A stretch of DNA of 64,000 nt. It comes from Allobosea thiooxidans (GTDB taxonomy: Bacteria; Pseudomonadota; Alphaproteobacteria; Rhizobiales; Beijerinckiaceae). Positions within the stretch are counted from its first letter, which is position 1. The number at the start of each line of letters is the position of its first letter. Under the pieces are notes generated by a model. The model worked only from the letters and a program-made list of their open reading frames with translations, did no database searches and was not told the DNA's origin. The position numbers and the translations under genes were made by a program. The stretch spans positions 31,420 through 95,419 of the forward strand of contig NZ_FUYX01000017.1 in the NCBI RefSeq assembly GCF_900168195.1, given 5' to 3'. Below, in pieces: positions 15,864 through 23,895 of this stretch.

Positions 15864-16295
15864 TCAGGGCATCTTCAGGGCTTCCGGAGTGCAGAGCCTG
15901 TATTTGGTTGCGGTGCCGCCTTCGGCCGCGCTGTAGCGATGGAGACCGCCGTCCTCGGCCGGGCCGAATACGGCGCGGGCCGTGTTCGTCGCGATGGATG
16001 TCGTGCAGCTGAGATCCAGCACCCGTCGTTCGCCATGCGGGCTGGTGCGGCTGACCCGGCATGTCGCCAGGGGCGTGGACAGTCGCTGCCCCCTTATGAT
16101 GAAGGCTGCGGCAAAGGCGTTCGCCGGTCGCCTGAAGACGAGTGTCTTCCCCGCCGCGACGAAGACATTGGCGCAGACCTGCCCCTCTTCGAGCCAGGCT
16201 CCCTGAAAGCTCCCGGCCCGGGCCCAAGCGCCCTGTGCAATGAGCCCGGCAAAGGCGAAGGCGAGGAACAGCGAGCGAGCAGCCATGGCGATCAT
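15864..16295 (-). CDS. Secreted protein of unknown function, 143 aa
   Basis: 143 residues with a signal peptide (MIAMAARSLFLAFAFAGLIAQGAWARA). The mature part has four cysteines at spaced positions (QVCANVF, ATCRVS, DLSCTTS, RLCTPE), suggesting two disulfides in a compact periplasmic domain. I chose the ATG at 16295 because a GGAGGC site lies about 5 nt upstream; the second ATG at 16286 lacks one. It is upstream of the response-regulator gene with a 39-bp gap, so the two may be co-transcribed. No family recognised. Confidence 0.55.
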   Translation of the reverse strand: MIAMAARSLFLAFAFAGLIAQGAWARAGSFQGAWLEEGQVCANVFVAAGKTLVFRRPANAFAAAFIIRGQRLSTPLATCRVSRTSPHGERRVLDLSCTTSIATNTARAVFGPAEDGGLHRYSAAEGGTATKYRLCTPEALKMP

Positions 16296-16702
16296 CGAGC
16301 CTCCAGGCGGGGCGACCAGGCCGTCAGGCGCCGGACGCGGCAGTGCTTCCTTCGGGGCGCATCGACGCTGGAAGATCCTGGCGGCAGCCTCTCCCATCGA
16401 AGACCGCATGAGGCGGCTGCCTTGCCGATTGCCTTGCTTCCCCCGGTCGCGATTGAACGCCGCCCAGGCGCTCTGGAACAGTAGGTTACGGTTGGCTACG
16501 TGGGCGGTTTCGCTCCGGTTCGGCCGAGGGGGAGGGCCGCACGATGCTGATCGTCGGCGCTGCGCGGGTCGTGCGTGTGCGTCAATCCTGTGCTGGACAA
16601 ACTTCCTTACTGGATTAACGTTTCGTCATCTGAGGTTTTCGGCGCCAGTCGCGCGCCGATCGAAGCGAATCTAGTCTTCCGGTTTCTGCTGGTGGCGGCC
16701 TC
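16296..16702. other. Divergent intergenic region between a secreted-protein gene and the TolB/TPR gene
   Basis: 407 bases with no credible gene. The segment around 16600-16650 is relatively AT-rich (CTTCCTTACTGGATTAACG) and could carry the promoter of the rightward TPR gene. A GGAAC at 16477-16481 is not followed by a GTT at the right spacing, so I do not call an EcfG site. Confidence 0.5.
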
Positions 16703-18460
16703 ATGCAGGAAACAGGATCGCCTGGAGATCATTGGCAGCACCCTGAGCCACAGGAGGTTCGGGGCGAGCTGGCGCGAATCCTCACAAGTCCGGACTTCAG
16801 CGTGCCGGAGCGCCTGCGCGGCTTTCTGACGTTCGTGGTCGAGGAGTTCCTGGCCGGGCGCGGCGATCGCATCAAGGCCTATTCGATCGCCACCCACGTC
16901 TTCGGGCGAGCCCAGGATTTCGACGTCCAGAACGACCCCGTGGTGCGCATCGAAGCGGGTCGGCTACGCCGTGCCCTTGAACGCTACTACCTGACGGGCG
17001 GGCGCACCGATCCGGTCGTGATCGACATTCCAAAAGGAGGTTATGCACCCGAGATCAGGCGGCGAGACCGCGGTGCAGAGCCCACGCCTGTTGTCCCGGC
17101 GGAACCGATTCCGGAGCTGCCGGCCGTCCATCACACGCAGGATCGGACTTGGAACTACGGATTTCGAATTGTTGCGATAGCTATGGGCGCTGTGCTCCTT
17201 CTCGCGATCGCCTTGCGTTGGGGCCTGGCCGAACGCAGCTGGCCCACGGAGACCGCGGGGCCCGAAGTCACCCTGGTCGTCACGCCATTCGTCAACCTGT
17301 CCGGGCAGGGGGGCGAGATCTACTCGGCCGGCATCTCCGAGGAGCTTCTCAGCCAGCTGGCGCGCTTCAGAGAACTGAAAGTCCTCGGCCGCGATACCGC
17401 CAGGCTCATCCAGCAGGAGCAAGGAGGGCAGCAACCATCGGGCGTGCAATATTTGCTCGGCGGAAGCGTCCGTACCGCCGACCACCGCCTGCGCGTGACC
17501 AGCAGGCTGCTCAGCGGCCGAACCGGGGAGATCCTCTGGAGCCAGATCTACGAACGGGATCTGCGGGGGGCAGGAAATTTCGAGATCGAATCCGATATAG
17601 CCGCCAAGGTCGCAGCCGCGGTGGCACAGCCCTATGGCGCGATATTCACGCCGGTCTCTCGTGATTCCGCTGCGCAAGCACCGGGAAATACCGACTCCTA
17701 TCTCTGTGTCCTGCGCTTCTACCACTATCGACGCGTGCTCGATCGTGACGAGCATCGGCCGACGCGGGATTGCCTGGAAAGACTGACCGAAGGGCACCCA
17801 AGCTATTCGACCGGCTGGGCGATGTTGGCCTATCTCTATCTCGATGAGGATCGATACGATCTGAACCGTCGAACCCAGGCTCCATCCGGATTTCTGCGTG
17901 CGCGCGAGGCCGCGGAGCGTGCGGTTGCGCTCGATCCGTCCAATGTTCGGGGTTTGCAGGCGCTCATGACGGTCCTGTTCTTCAGCCGGCAGCCCGAAGC
18001 TGCCTTGGAGATCGGCGAGAAAGCGCTGGCTCTCAACCCCAACGACACAGAGGTCCTCGCCGAGCTGGGCAGCCGGGTCGCTCAGGCGGGCGACTGGAAG
18101 CGTGGCGCGACGATGATCGACGAGGCCTTGGCGAGAAACCCCAATCTGGCGGGGTATCACGGTCTTGCTGCCCTAGCGTACTACATGCTGGGGGACGATG
18201 CGCGCGCGGTCGAATCGATCAGGCGCGCTGATCAGAAGCGGTTCTCGCTCTATCACCTTGTCGCCGCACTGATTTTTTCTCGCGCGGGCCTGGAGCAGGA
18301 AGCCAGGGGCAGTGTCGTCGCGTTTCTGAAGATGCGGCCGCTTTTCTTCCACGATTTCGATGCGGAGCTCGCGATGAGGAATTTCAACGCGAAGGATCGG
18401 CTTGTCCTGATCGAGGGCGCAAGGCGGGCAGGGTTCCCTGTCGGGACGCTGAGCCGCTGA
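16703..18460 (+). CDS. Membrane TolB-like/TPR protein (adenylate-cyclase-associated type)
   Basis: 585 residues. The cytoplasmic N-terminal domain (about 20-120; RLRGFLTFVVEEFLAGRGDRIKAYSIATHVFGR, DPVVRIEAGRLRRALERYY) is the winged-helix-like module often found on rhizobial class-III-cyclase-like proteins. A single TM helix is at about 153-173. The periplasmic part begins with a TolB-N-type segment (VVTPFVNLSGQGGEIYSAGISEELLSQL, about 190-220). It continues with LLGGSVRTADHRLRVTSRLL and then several TPR-like helical repeats to the end (ALDPSNVRGLQALMTVLFFSRQPEAALEI). The cyclase catalytic domain is missing. Such proteins are thought to be signalling or scaffold proteins; the input and partner are unknown. 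It converges on tRNA-Gly. Confidence 0.75.
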   Translation: MQETGSPGDHWQHPEPQEVRGELARILTSPDFSVPERLRGFLTFVVEEFLAGRGDRIKAYSIATHVFGRAQDFDVQNDPVVRIEAGRLRRALERYYLTGGRTDPVVIDIPKGGYAPEIRRRDRGAEPTPVVPAEPIPELPAVHHTQDRTWNYGFRIVAIAMGAVLLLAIALRWGLAERSWPTETAGPEVTLVVTPFVNLSGQGGEIYSAGISEELLSQLARFRELKVLGRDTARLIQQEQGGQQPSGVQYLLGGSVRTADHRLRVTSRLLSGRTGEILWSQIYERDLRGAGNFEIESDIAAKVAAAVAQPYGAIFTPVSRDSAAQAPGNTDSYLCVLRFYHYRRVLDRDEHRPTRDCLERLTEGHPSYSTGWAMLAYLYLDEDRYDLNRRTQAPSGFLRAREAAERAVALDPSNVRGLQALMTVLFFSRQPEAALEIGEKALALNPNDTEVLAELGSRVAQAGDWKRGATMIDEALARNPNLAGYHGLAALAYYMLGDDARAVESIRRADQKRFSLYHLVAALIFSRAGLEQEARGSVVAFLKMRPLFFHDFDAELAMRNFNAKDRLVLIEGARRAGFPVGTLSR

Positions 18461-18472
18461 GACAGAGGGCGC

Positions 18473-18546
18473 TGGAGCGGGTGAAGGGAATCGAACCCTC
18501 GTATTCAGCTTGGAAGGCTGCTGCTCTACCATTGAGCTACACCCGC
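18473..18546 (-). tRNA. tRNA-Gly (anticodon TCC)
   Basis: On the minus strand the sequence begins GCGGGTGTAGCTCAATGGTA and folds as a 74-nt cloverleaf. The acceptor stem GCGGGTG pairs with CACCCGC, the discriminator is T and CCA is encoded. The D-arm is AGCTCAATGGTAGAGC, the anticodon loop CTTCCAA has anticodon TCC, and the T-loop is GTTCGATTC. It reads GGA/GGG glycine codons. It lies 12 bp past the stop of the TPR gene, on the opposite strand. Confidence 0.97.
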
Positions 18547-18623
18547 GCCGGGCGCCAAATTCCCCATCGCGGTAGCCAGTGTCAAGGGCCGGCCGCGCAA
18601 GCGCATGGCGGCGGGCGATTGCT

Positions 18624-19652
18624 TCACAGTTTCGGCCAGGTATCGGAGAGGCGATAGCCCGCCGGGTAGGGGTCCTCCGGATCGAGCATCAGCTGATGCG
18701 TGCCGGTGATCCAGGCACTGCCGGTGATTCGCGGGATGATCGCCGGCGTCCCGCCGATCTCGGCGAGGCTTTCGATCGCGCAGTCGAAACGCGAGCCGAT
18801 GATCGACAGCCCGACGAAGCGTTCGCCGACGGCGAGCTGGCCGCGTGCATGGAGCACGGCCATGCGGGCGGAACAGCCGGTCCCAGTCGGCGAACGGTCG
18901 ATCTTGCCGGGACGGATCGCGACGGCGCTGCGGCCGGTCAGCACGCCGTCGACCCGTTCGACCGGCGCGGCGAGCTGGCAGAAGGAGATATGGTCCCAGG
19001 CGGTACCGCCGGGATGGGCGAAGCCGAGCTGCTCATCGGCGGCGCGGGTGATCTTCATGCCGGTCTCGGCGAGTTCGCGCGCCTCGTCGGGGCTGATCGC
19101 GAAGCCTAGCCTCGTCGCGTCGACGATGACGAAGCTGTCGCCGCCATAGGCGATGTCGACGCTCAGCGTGCCGAGGCCGGCGACCTCGAGCGGCGCGCCG
19201 AGCCGCGTCGCGAAGGAGGGGACGTTGCGCAGCGTGATCGCCTCGGCCTTGCCGGCGCGGCAGGCGGCCGTGATCGCGATCAGGCCGGCCGGCGCCTCCA
19301 GCACGATCTCGGTCAGCGGCTCCCGCATCGGCAGGATGCCGGTGTCGAGCAGCACGGTCGCGACGCAGATCGCATTGGAGCCGGACATGGGCGGCGTGTC
19401 GGCCGGCTCCATGATGATCCAGCCCATCTGCGCGCGCGGGTCCTTTGGCGGGACGAGCAGGTTCACATGGCGGAAGACGCCGCCGCGCGGCTCGTTGAGG
19501 ACGAAGTTCCGTAGCGTCTCGTCGGCGGCGATGAAGCGCGACTGCTCCCAGAGGGTCTCGCCCGGCGGCGGCGATATGCCCCCGACGATTACGTCGCCGA
19601 CCTCGCCGGCTGCATGGCAGCCGACGACATGGATGATCCTGCTGCTGCGCAT
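18624..19652 (-). CDS. Proline racemase superfamily, probable 4-hydroxyproline epimerase with Ser/Cys active site
   Basis: 342 residues, normal for this superfamily. Members epimerise proline or 4-hydroxyproline, or dehydrate trans-3-hydroxyproline. The first active-site motif reads PMSGSN (88-93), with Ser90 where proline racemase has Cys. The second reads SPTGTGCSARM (254-264), with Cys260 intact. The substrate motif GGDSFVIVDA is at 170-179. Dehydratases keep the first Cys and have Thr second, so they are unlikely here. Ser/Cys members are, as far as I recall, associated with 4-hydroxyproline 2-epimerase activity. No other hydroxyproline catabolic genes are in the window. The enzyme is cytosolic. 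Confidence 0.82.
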   Translation of the reverse strand: MRSSRIIHVVGCHAAGEVGDVIVGGISPPPGETLWEQSRFIAADETLRNFVLNEPRGGVFRHVNLLVPPKDPRAQMGWIIMEPADTPPMSGSNAICVATVLLDTGILPMREPLTEIVLEAPAGLIAITAACRAGKAEAITLRNVPSFATRLGAPLEVAGLGTLSVDIAYGGDSFVIVDATRLGFAISPDEARELAETGMKITRAADEQLGFAHPGGTAWDHISFCQLAAPVERVDGVLTGRSAVAIRPGKIDRSPTGTGCSARMAVLHARGQLAVGERFVGLSIIGSRFDCAIESLAEIGGTPAIIPRITGSAWITGTHQLMLDPEDPYPAGYRLSDTWPKL

Positions 19653-19707
19653 CGGTCCGTCCCGGTGACGAGGAAACCGGGTACAGCCTAGCCCGCGCGC
19701 CGCCGCG

Positions 19708-21897
19708 TCAGAAGCCGAAGTTGAATCCGGCCTTGACGATATCCCCGGATGTCCGGGCGCGCATCGTCGCGTATTGCGAGGGGGCGAGGCCGGTATAATC
19801 CTGCAAGGTCAGGCGCCGGCTGCCCAGATCGTAATGCGTATAGTCGAGCCGGATCGTCATGCTCGGCAGGATCGCATACTCGACGCCGCCGCCGACGGCC
19901 CAGCCACTGGCAATGCCGGAATGGGAGGCCGCGGCGCCGGAGGTCGCGAGCGGGTCGTCGGGCGCGATCGAGCCCTTCTGGTCGAGCAGCCCATAGGCGA
20001 AGCCGCCGGTGCCGTAGATCAGGAAATCGCCGAGCGCGACGCCGGCCCGGGCCCGCACCGTCCCCAGCATCGAGAGCTCGTTCTCGGCGCGGGTGGTGAA
20101 GCGGGTGCCGGGATCGAGCGAAACGGTCTGGCTGCCGCCGAGGCGGGTCACGGACAGGTCGGTCTCGGCGCCGACGACGACGGCGCCGATCTGGTAGTTG
20201 AAGCCGAACTGCGCGCCGCCGGCCATGCCGCCGCCGTCCGGCGTCAGGCTGCGCGGCACGGCCAGCGGGTTGATGGCCGTCGCGGCGAGGCTCGCTGGTC
20301 CGGTGACGCTGGTCGTTGCCGTCGTGGTGGTGACGACGGTCGTGGTGACGGGCAGGGGCGTCGTCTGCGTGTTTGTCGTCGTCGTGGTGTTGGTCGTGGT
20401 CGTCGTGACGGTGGTGGGCACGACGGTCGGGCCGCCGAACGGGCCGGCGACGCTCGTCCGCCCGGACTGGCTGCCGCCACCGAGCGAGCCGCCGACATAG
20501 AAGCCGGTCCAGCGCGGCCGCTCGGGCAGCAGGACCGGCAGCACGGGCGCCGGCGCGTGTTCGGCCGGGGCGGCCATCGTCGGAGGCGACGTTACCGGGG
20601 CGCGGCGCGGCGCGCCGGCATGGGCGGGCGAGACGGCGCGCGGCGTGTGGTCGGCGCGCCGGGTGCGCGGTCCGGGCGGCACGGCCGGGCAGACCGGGCA
20701 GGTCTGCGCGACCTGGACGACGCGGTTGCGGCTCGGCGCGCTCGCTGCAAGGCGCAGCGCCTCGTTCATATGCTGCGAGCCGGGATAGAGCCGGGCGAAG
20801 AGCTTGAAGGATTCGGCGTCCCCGGCGAGCACGGTCTCGGTCCAGGCGGTTTCCTCGGTGCGCTGCGACAGGATACGGTGCAGGCGCAAGGCGGTCTGGT
20901 CGTCGGGATTGGCGTCGAGGAGGCTGCGATAGATATCGCGCCGGTCCCAGGCGATGGCGGTGCGGTAGGCGTCGGCCGGAGACAGTGTCCGCAGCATGGC
21001 GGGGGTCGGGCGGGCGGCGATCGCGATGGTGCCGGCCATAGGCTGTGGCTGGGCCTGGGGAACGCCCTCCGGCCGCTGGAAGAAGCTGAAATCGTTGATC
21101 AGCGAGGAGGTGTCCCAGGGGATCTGGACGCCGTTCGTCGAGTCGTAGACCGCCAACCGGATGCGGCGGAAGAGCTGCTCGACCGGCAGGCCGGGCTCGC
21201 GCGCCTCGCGCAGGAAGGCGGTGGTGAAGGGGCTGTTCGGGCCGCTGCCATCGGCCGCGGTCGAGCCCGGCGAGGTGGCGAAGGCGACGAAGGTGCCGCT
21301 GCCGGAATCGACGCGGGCGAGGCCGGCCTCGCTGCGGATGCCCTCGCTGGCGCCGTCGACGATCTGCAGGGCGAGCCCGCGCGACAGCTCCTGTGCGGCG
21401 AAGGGGTTGTCGCGACAGGCGTCGAGGATCGCGATCTTGGCCTTCACCCCGGCGGAATCGAGGCGGCGCAGGATCTCGCTCAGCGACAGCGACTGGTTCG
21501 GGATGTTGGCCGACCCTTGCGGGCGCACATCGGTCGGCAGGATGTAGTTCGCACCGTCGAGCTGCACGGCATGGCCGGCATAATAGACCAGCGCCGTGGC
21601 GTCCGGCCCGCCCTGACGGGCCTTCTCGACGAAGACGTCGAGCGCGCCGCGCAGCCCGGCGAGCGAAAGATCGAGCGCCGGGGTGACGTCGAAGCCGGCC
21701 TCCTGCAGCATGCTGCGCGTCGCATTGGCATCGTTCAGCGCATTCGGCAGCTTGGTGACATTGGCATAGGCGCCGTTGCCGATGACGAAGGCGAGGCGCT
21801 TCTGGGCGAAGGCGGGCGTTGCCGACAGGCCCGCGGCGAGAAGGACCGCGATCAGCGCGGCGGCGAGATACGCATAGGCCCGGGCTGTTGTCGGCAT
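19708..21897 (-). CDS. Caspase-like (peptidase C14) domain fused to an Omp25-type outer-membrane beta-barrel
   Basis: 729 residues. A signal peptide (AAALIAVLLAAGLSATPAFAQ) precedes a bacterial caspase-like domain at about 33-270. The family opening KRLAFVIGNGAYANV is followed by the catalytic His109 in YYAGHAVQLDG and Cys161 in ILDACRDNPF. A linker of about 190 residues includes a CPVC motif (400-403) and Pro-rich stretches. Residues about 461-729 look like an Omp25/RopB 8-stranded barrel: RWTGFYVGGSLGGG at the first strand, GWAVGGGVEYAI and RLDYTHYDLG later, and a terminal Phe (FNFGF). A Thr-rich insert (about 491-530) occupies the first loop. The ATG at 21897 starts the signal peptide. A protease anchored in the outer membrane and facing the periplasm is the natural reading. 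It neighbours the T6SS region but is divergent from it. Confidence 0.82.
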   Translation of the reverse strand: MPTTARAYAYLAAALIAVLLAAGLSATPAFAQKRLAFVIGNGAYANVTKLPNALNDANATRSMLQEAGFDVTPALDLSLAGLRGALDVFVEKARQGGPDATALVYYAGHAVQLDGANYILPTDVRPQGSANIPNQSLSLSEILRRLDSAGVKAKIAILDACRDNPFAAQELSRGLALQIVDGASEGIRSEAGLARVDSGSGTFVAFATSPGSTAADGSGPNSPFTTAFLREAREPGLPVEQLFRRIRLAVYDSTNGVQIPWDTSSLINDFSFFQRPEGVPQAQPQPMAGTIAIAARPTPAMLRTLSPADAYRTAIAWDRRDIYRSLLDANPDDQTALRLHRILSQRTEETAWTETVLAGDAESFKLFARLYPGSQHMNEALRLAASAPSRNRVVQVAQTCPVCPAVPPGPRTRRADHTPRAVSPAHAGAPRRAPVTSPPTMAAPAEHAPAPVLPVLLPERPRWTGFYVGGSLGGGSQSGRTSVAGPFGGPTVVPTTVTTTTTNTTTTTNTQTTPLPVTTTVVTTTTATTSVTGPASLAATAINPLAVPRSLTPDGGGMAGGAQFGFNYQIGAVVVGAETDLSVTRLGGSQTVSLDPGTRFTTRAENELSMLGTVRARAGVALGDFLIYGTGGFAYGLLDQKGSIAPDDPLATSGAAASHSGIASGWAVGGGVEYAILPSMTIRLDYTHYDLGSRRLTLQDYTGLAPSQYATMRARTSGDIVKAGFNFGF

Positions 21898-22275
21898 GAC
21901 GCTTCCCCCGCGATGCGAGCGAATCCGCTCGCTGGACCTGTCTGGCGGGCGCGACTCGAAACGGCGTCCGCCATATGACGGAGGTTCCCAGAAGCCCGGC
22001 CGTCGGCGCAACGCAAAAGCGACAGCTGCATCGGATCGTCCCGAAAGCCGGCCTGCGAGGATATTTTCGATTCCTTGCGGGCACTTGCCGTTGTTTCCGG
22101 ATTTTCAGGGCGAAGAGCATTTCGGCCAGTGTGGCCAAACTGCCAGCCTCTGCCCGCACCGCTCAGCGATGCTCGCGGCTTGAAAGCGCCCACGCGGCCC
22201 GCGCTCCTTCAAATGGATGAGGCGCTGCGGCGCGTGCTGGGGTGGAATGGCTGCAACCAGGCCGGGCAGGCTGCC
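21898..22275. other. Divergent intergenic region between the caspase-OMP gene and the methyltransferase gene
   Basis: 378 bases. In-frame codons extend the methyltransferase reading frame upstream to 22075, but that stretch has no ribosome-binding site at its possible starts and no family similarity, so I treat it as non-coding. The central part (22060-22130) is less GC-rich and is the likely promoter zone for both genes. No known operator or sigma motif identified. Confidence 0.5.
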
Positions 22276-23832
22276 ATGACCAGCGCTTCAGCGATCAATC
22301 CCTATGACGCGGTAGCCTATCCAGGGCACTCCTTCGCCCAGACCCATCCGGCGCGGCTGGCGACCATCGCCCATTTCCACGGGATGAGCCCGGCCCTGCC
22401 TTCGGCCATGCGGGTGCTGGAGCTGGGCTGCGGCCGTGGCGGCAATCTCGTGCCCATGGCCGCGCAGTTTCCGCAGAGCGACTTCCTCGGCATCGACCTC
22501 AGCGCCGATTCCATCCGGCAGGCGAGCGAGACCGCAGCCGCCTTCGGGCTGAGGAACCTCGCATTCCGGCAGCAGGACATCCTGACGCTGGAGGCCGATC
22601 TCGGCCGCTTCGACTACATCATCGTCCACGGCGTCTATTCCTGGGTGCCGGAGGCGGTGCGCGAGCGGATCATCGCGCTGTTCGGCATGCTGCTGGCTCC
22701 GCAGGGCGTGGCCTATGTCAGCTACAATGCGCTGCCCGGCTGCCGGCTGCGCGACCTGGCGCGCGACGTCATGCTCCATGCGGTCCGCGACATCGACGAT
22801 CCGCAGGAACGGGTCCGCGTGGCCCGGGCGACGCTGAAGGCCGTGGCGGAGGCGAGCGACCCCGAAAGCTTCCATGGCGTGGTGTTGCGCGAGCGCTGCA
22901 AGCAGATCGACGAACTGCCCGACAATGTCCTCTACCATGACGATCTGAACCCCGGCGCCCGGGCCTTCGCGCTGCACGAGGTGCTGGCGGTGGCCGAGCG
23001 GCACGGCCTGCAGTTCCTGGCCGAAGCCTCGTTCCCCAATGTCCATGGCGGGGCGAAGGAGGCCGCGCGGCAGATGCTGGCGCAGATCCCGGTCGAACAG
23101 GTGGCGCGGCGCGAGCAGACGCTCGACATGCTGATCGGCCGGGCCTTTCGCGAGACCCTGCTCTGCCGCGAGGCGGTGCCCCTGCGGCGCGGCATCCGGC
23201 CGGATGCGCTCCGGCCCTATTATCTTTCAGCCGATGTCCGGCCTGCCTTGCGCCAGCCGGAGCCGGAAAGGCCCGGCGCCGAACGCTTCGAGTTCCACGA
23301 AGGGGTCGGGCTCTCGGTCGACCTGCCACAGTGCAAGGCGGCGCTTGCCGTCCTCGGCGAGATCTGGCCCGCCAGCGTGAGTTGGCCCGAGCTGGTGGAG
23401 CGGTCCTGCCGGGGCGCGGGCATCGCGGCTGGGCCCGCATGGGCCCGAGAGGTCGCGCGGCTGGAGGAAGCGCTGATCGCGATCTTCAAGGCGGGATTGC
23501 TCGACATCAGGCTGGAGCCGCCGCCGCTGACGACCGAGGTCAGCGAGCGGCCGGCCGCGAGCGCGGTCGCACGCTGGCAGGCTTCGACCTCCTTCGAGGT
23601 CACCGACCAGCGCCATCGCATGGTCCAGCTCGACAGCATCGTCGTGCGGAAATTCGTCAGCCTGCTCGACGGCTCGCGCGACCAGGCCATGCTGCTCGAC
23701 GCGATGAACGCCTTCCTCGCCGAGACGCGCGCGGCCGGCATCGCCGAGCCGAACCTGCCGGAGCGGGCGACGGCGGCGGAGGTGGCGATGCATCTCAAGG
23801 ATGTCGCCCGGCTCGCGCTGCTGCGGGCCTGA
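22276..23832 (+). CDS. Class I SAM methyltransferase with methyltransferase-regulatory domain
   Basis: About 518 residues from the ATG at 22276; an earlier in-frame ATG at 22213 has no ribosome-binding site. SAM motif I VLELGCGRGGNL is at 47-58 and the acidic loop LGIDLSADSI follows near 69. The QQDIL and FDYIIVHGVYSWVP segments match motifs II and III. The second half (YNALPGCRLRDLARDVMLHAV and onward) matches the MethyTransf_Reg type of domain, followed by a helical C-terminus. Such proteins methylate unknown acceptors, in the cytosol. It is first of three co-oriented genes (gaps 63 and 68 bp) that end just before the T6SS ppkA gene, so a T6SS-linked role is possible but unproven. Confidence 0.75.
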   Translation: MTSASAINPYDAVAYPGHSFAQTHPARLATIAHFHGMSPALPSAMRVLELGCGRGGNLVPMAAQFPQSDFLGIDLSADSIRQASETAAAFGLRNLAFRQQDILTLEADLGRFDYIIVHGVYSWVPEAVRERIIALFGMLLAPQGVAYVSYNALPGCRLRDLARDVMLHAVRDIDDPQERVRVARATLKAVAEASDPESFHGVVLRERCKQIDELPDNVLYHDDLNPGARAFALHEVLAVAERHGLQFLAEASFPNVHGGAKEAARQMLAQIPVEQVARREQTLDMLIGRAFRETLLCREAVPLRRGIRPDALRPYYLSADVRPALRQPEPERPGAERFEFHEGVGLSVDLPQCKAALAVLGEIWPASVSWPELVERSCRGAGIAAGPAWAREVARLEEALIAIFKAGLLDIRLEPPPLTTEVSERPAASAVARWQASTSFEVTDQRHRMVQLDSIVVRKFVSLLDGSRDQAMLLDAMNAFLAETRAAGIAEPNLPERATAAEVAMHLKDVARLALLRA

Positions 23833-23895
23833 CGATTGTAGCCCCGCCGGGCGGGGCGTACCCTTGCGGAAGGGCAATGGAGCCGGGCCGGCAGG

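Noticed and set aside
20290..20420. Simple-sequence GTC/GTG-rich tract as a regulatory or phase-variable repeat
   Set aside because: It encodes the Thr-rich loop of the caspase-OMP protein on the other strand and is an irregular codon mix, not an exact tandem repeat prone to slippage.
19774..21978. Long open frame on the plus strand opposite the caspase-OMP gene
   Set aside because: It is antisense to a gene with clear family motifs; its protein is Arg/Gly/Ala-rich with no domain. In GC-rich DNA such shadow frames are expected. The same applies to long frames at 8226-9866 (-), 13238-15328 (-), 23227-25713 (-), 30598-33072 (+), 39631-41808 (+) and 48875-50554 (-).
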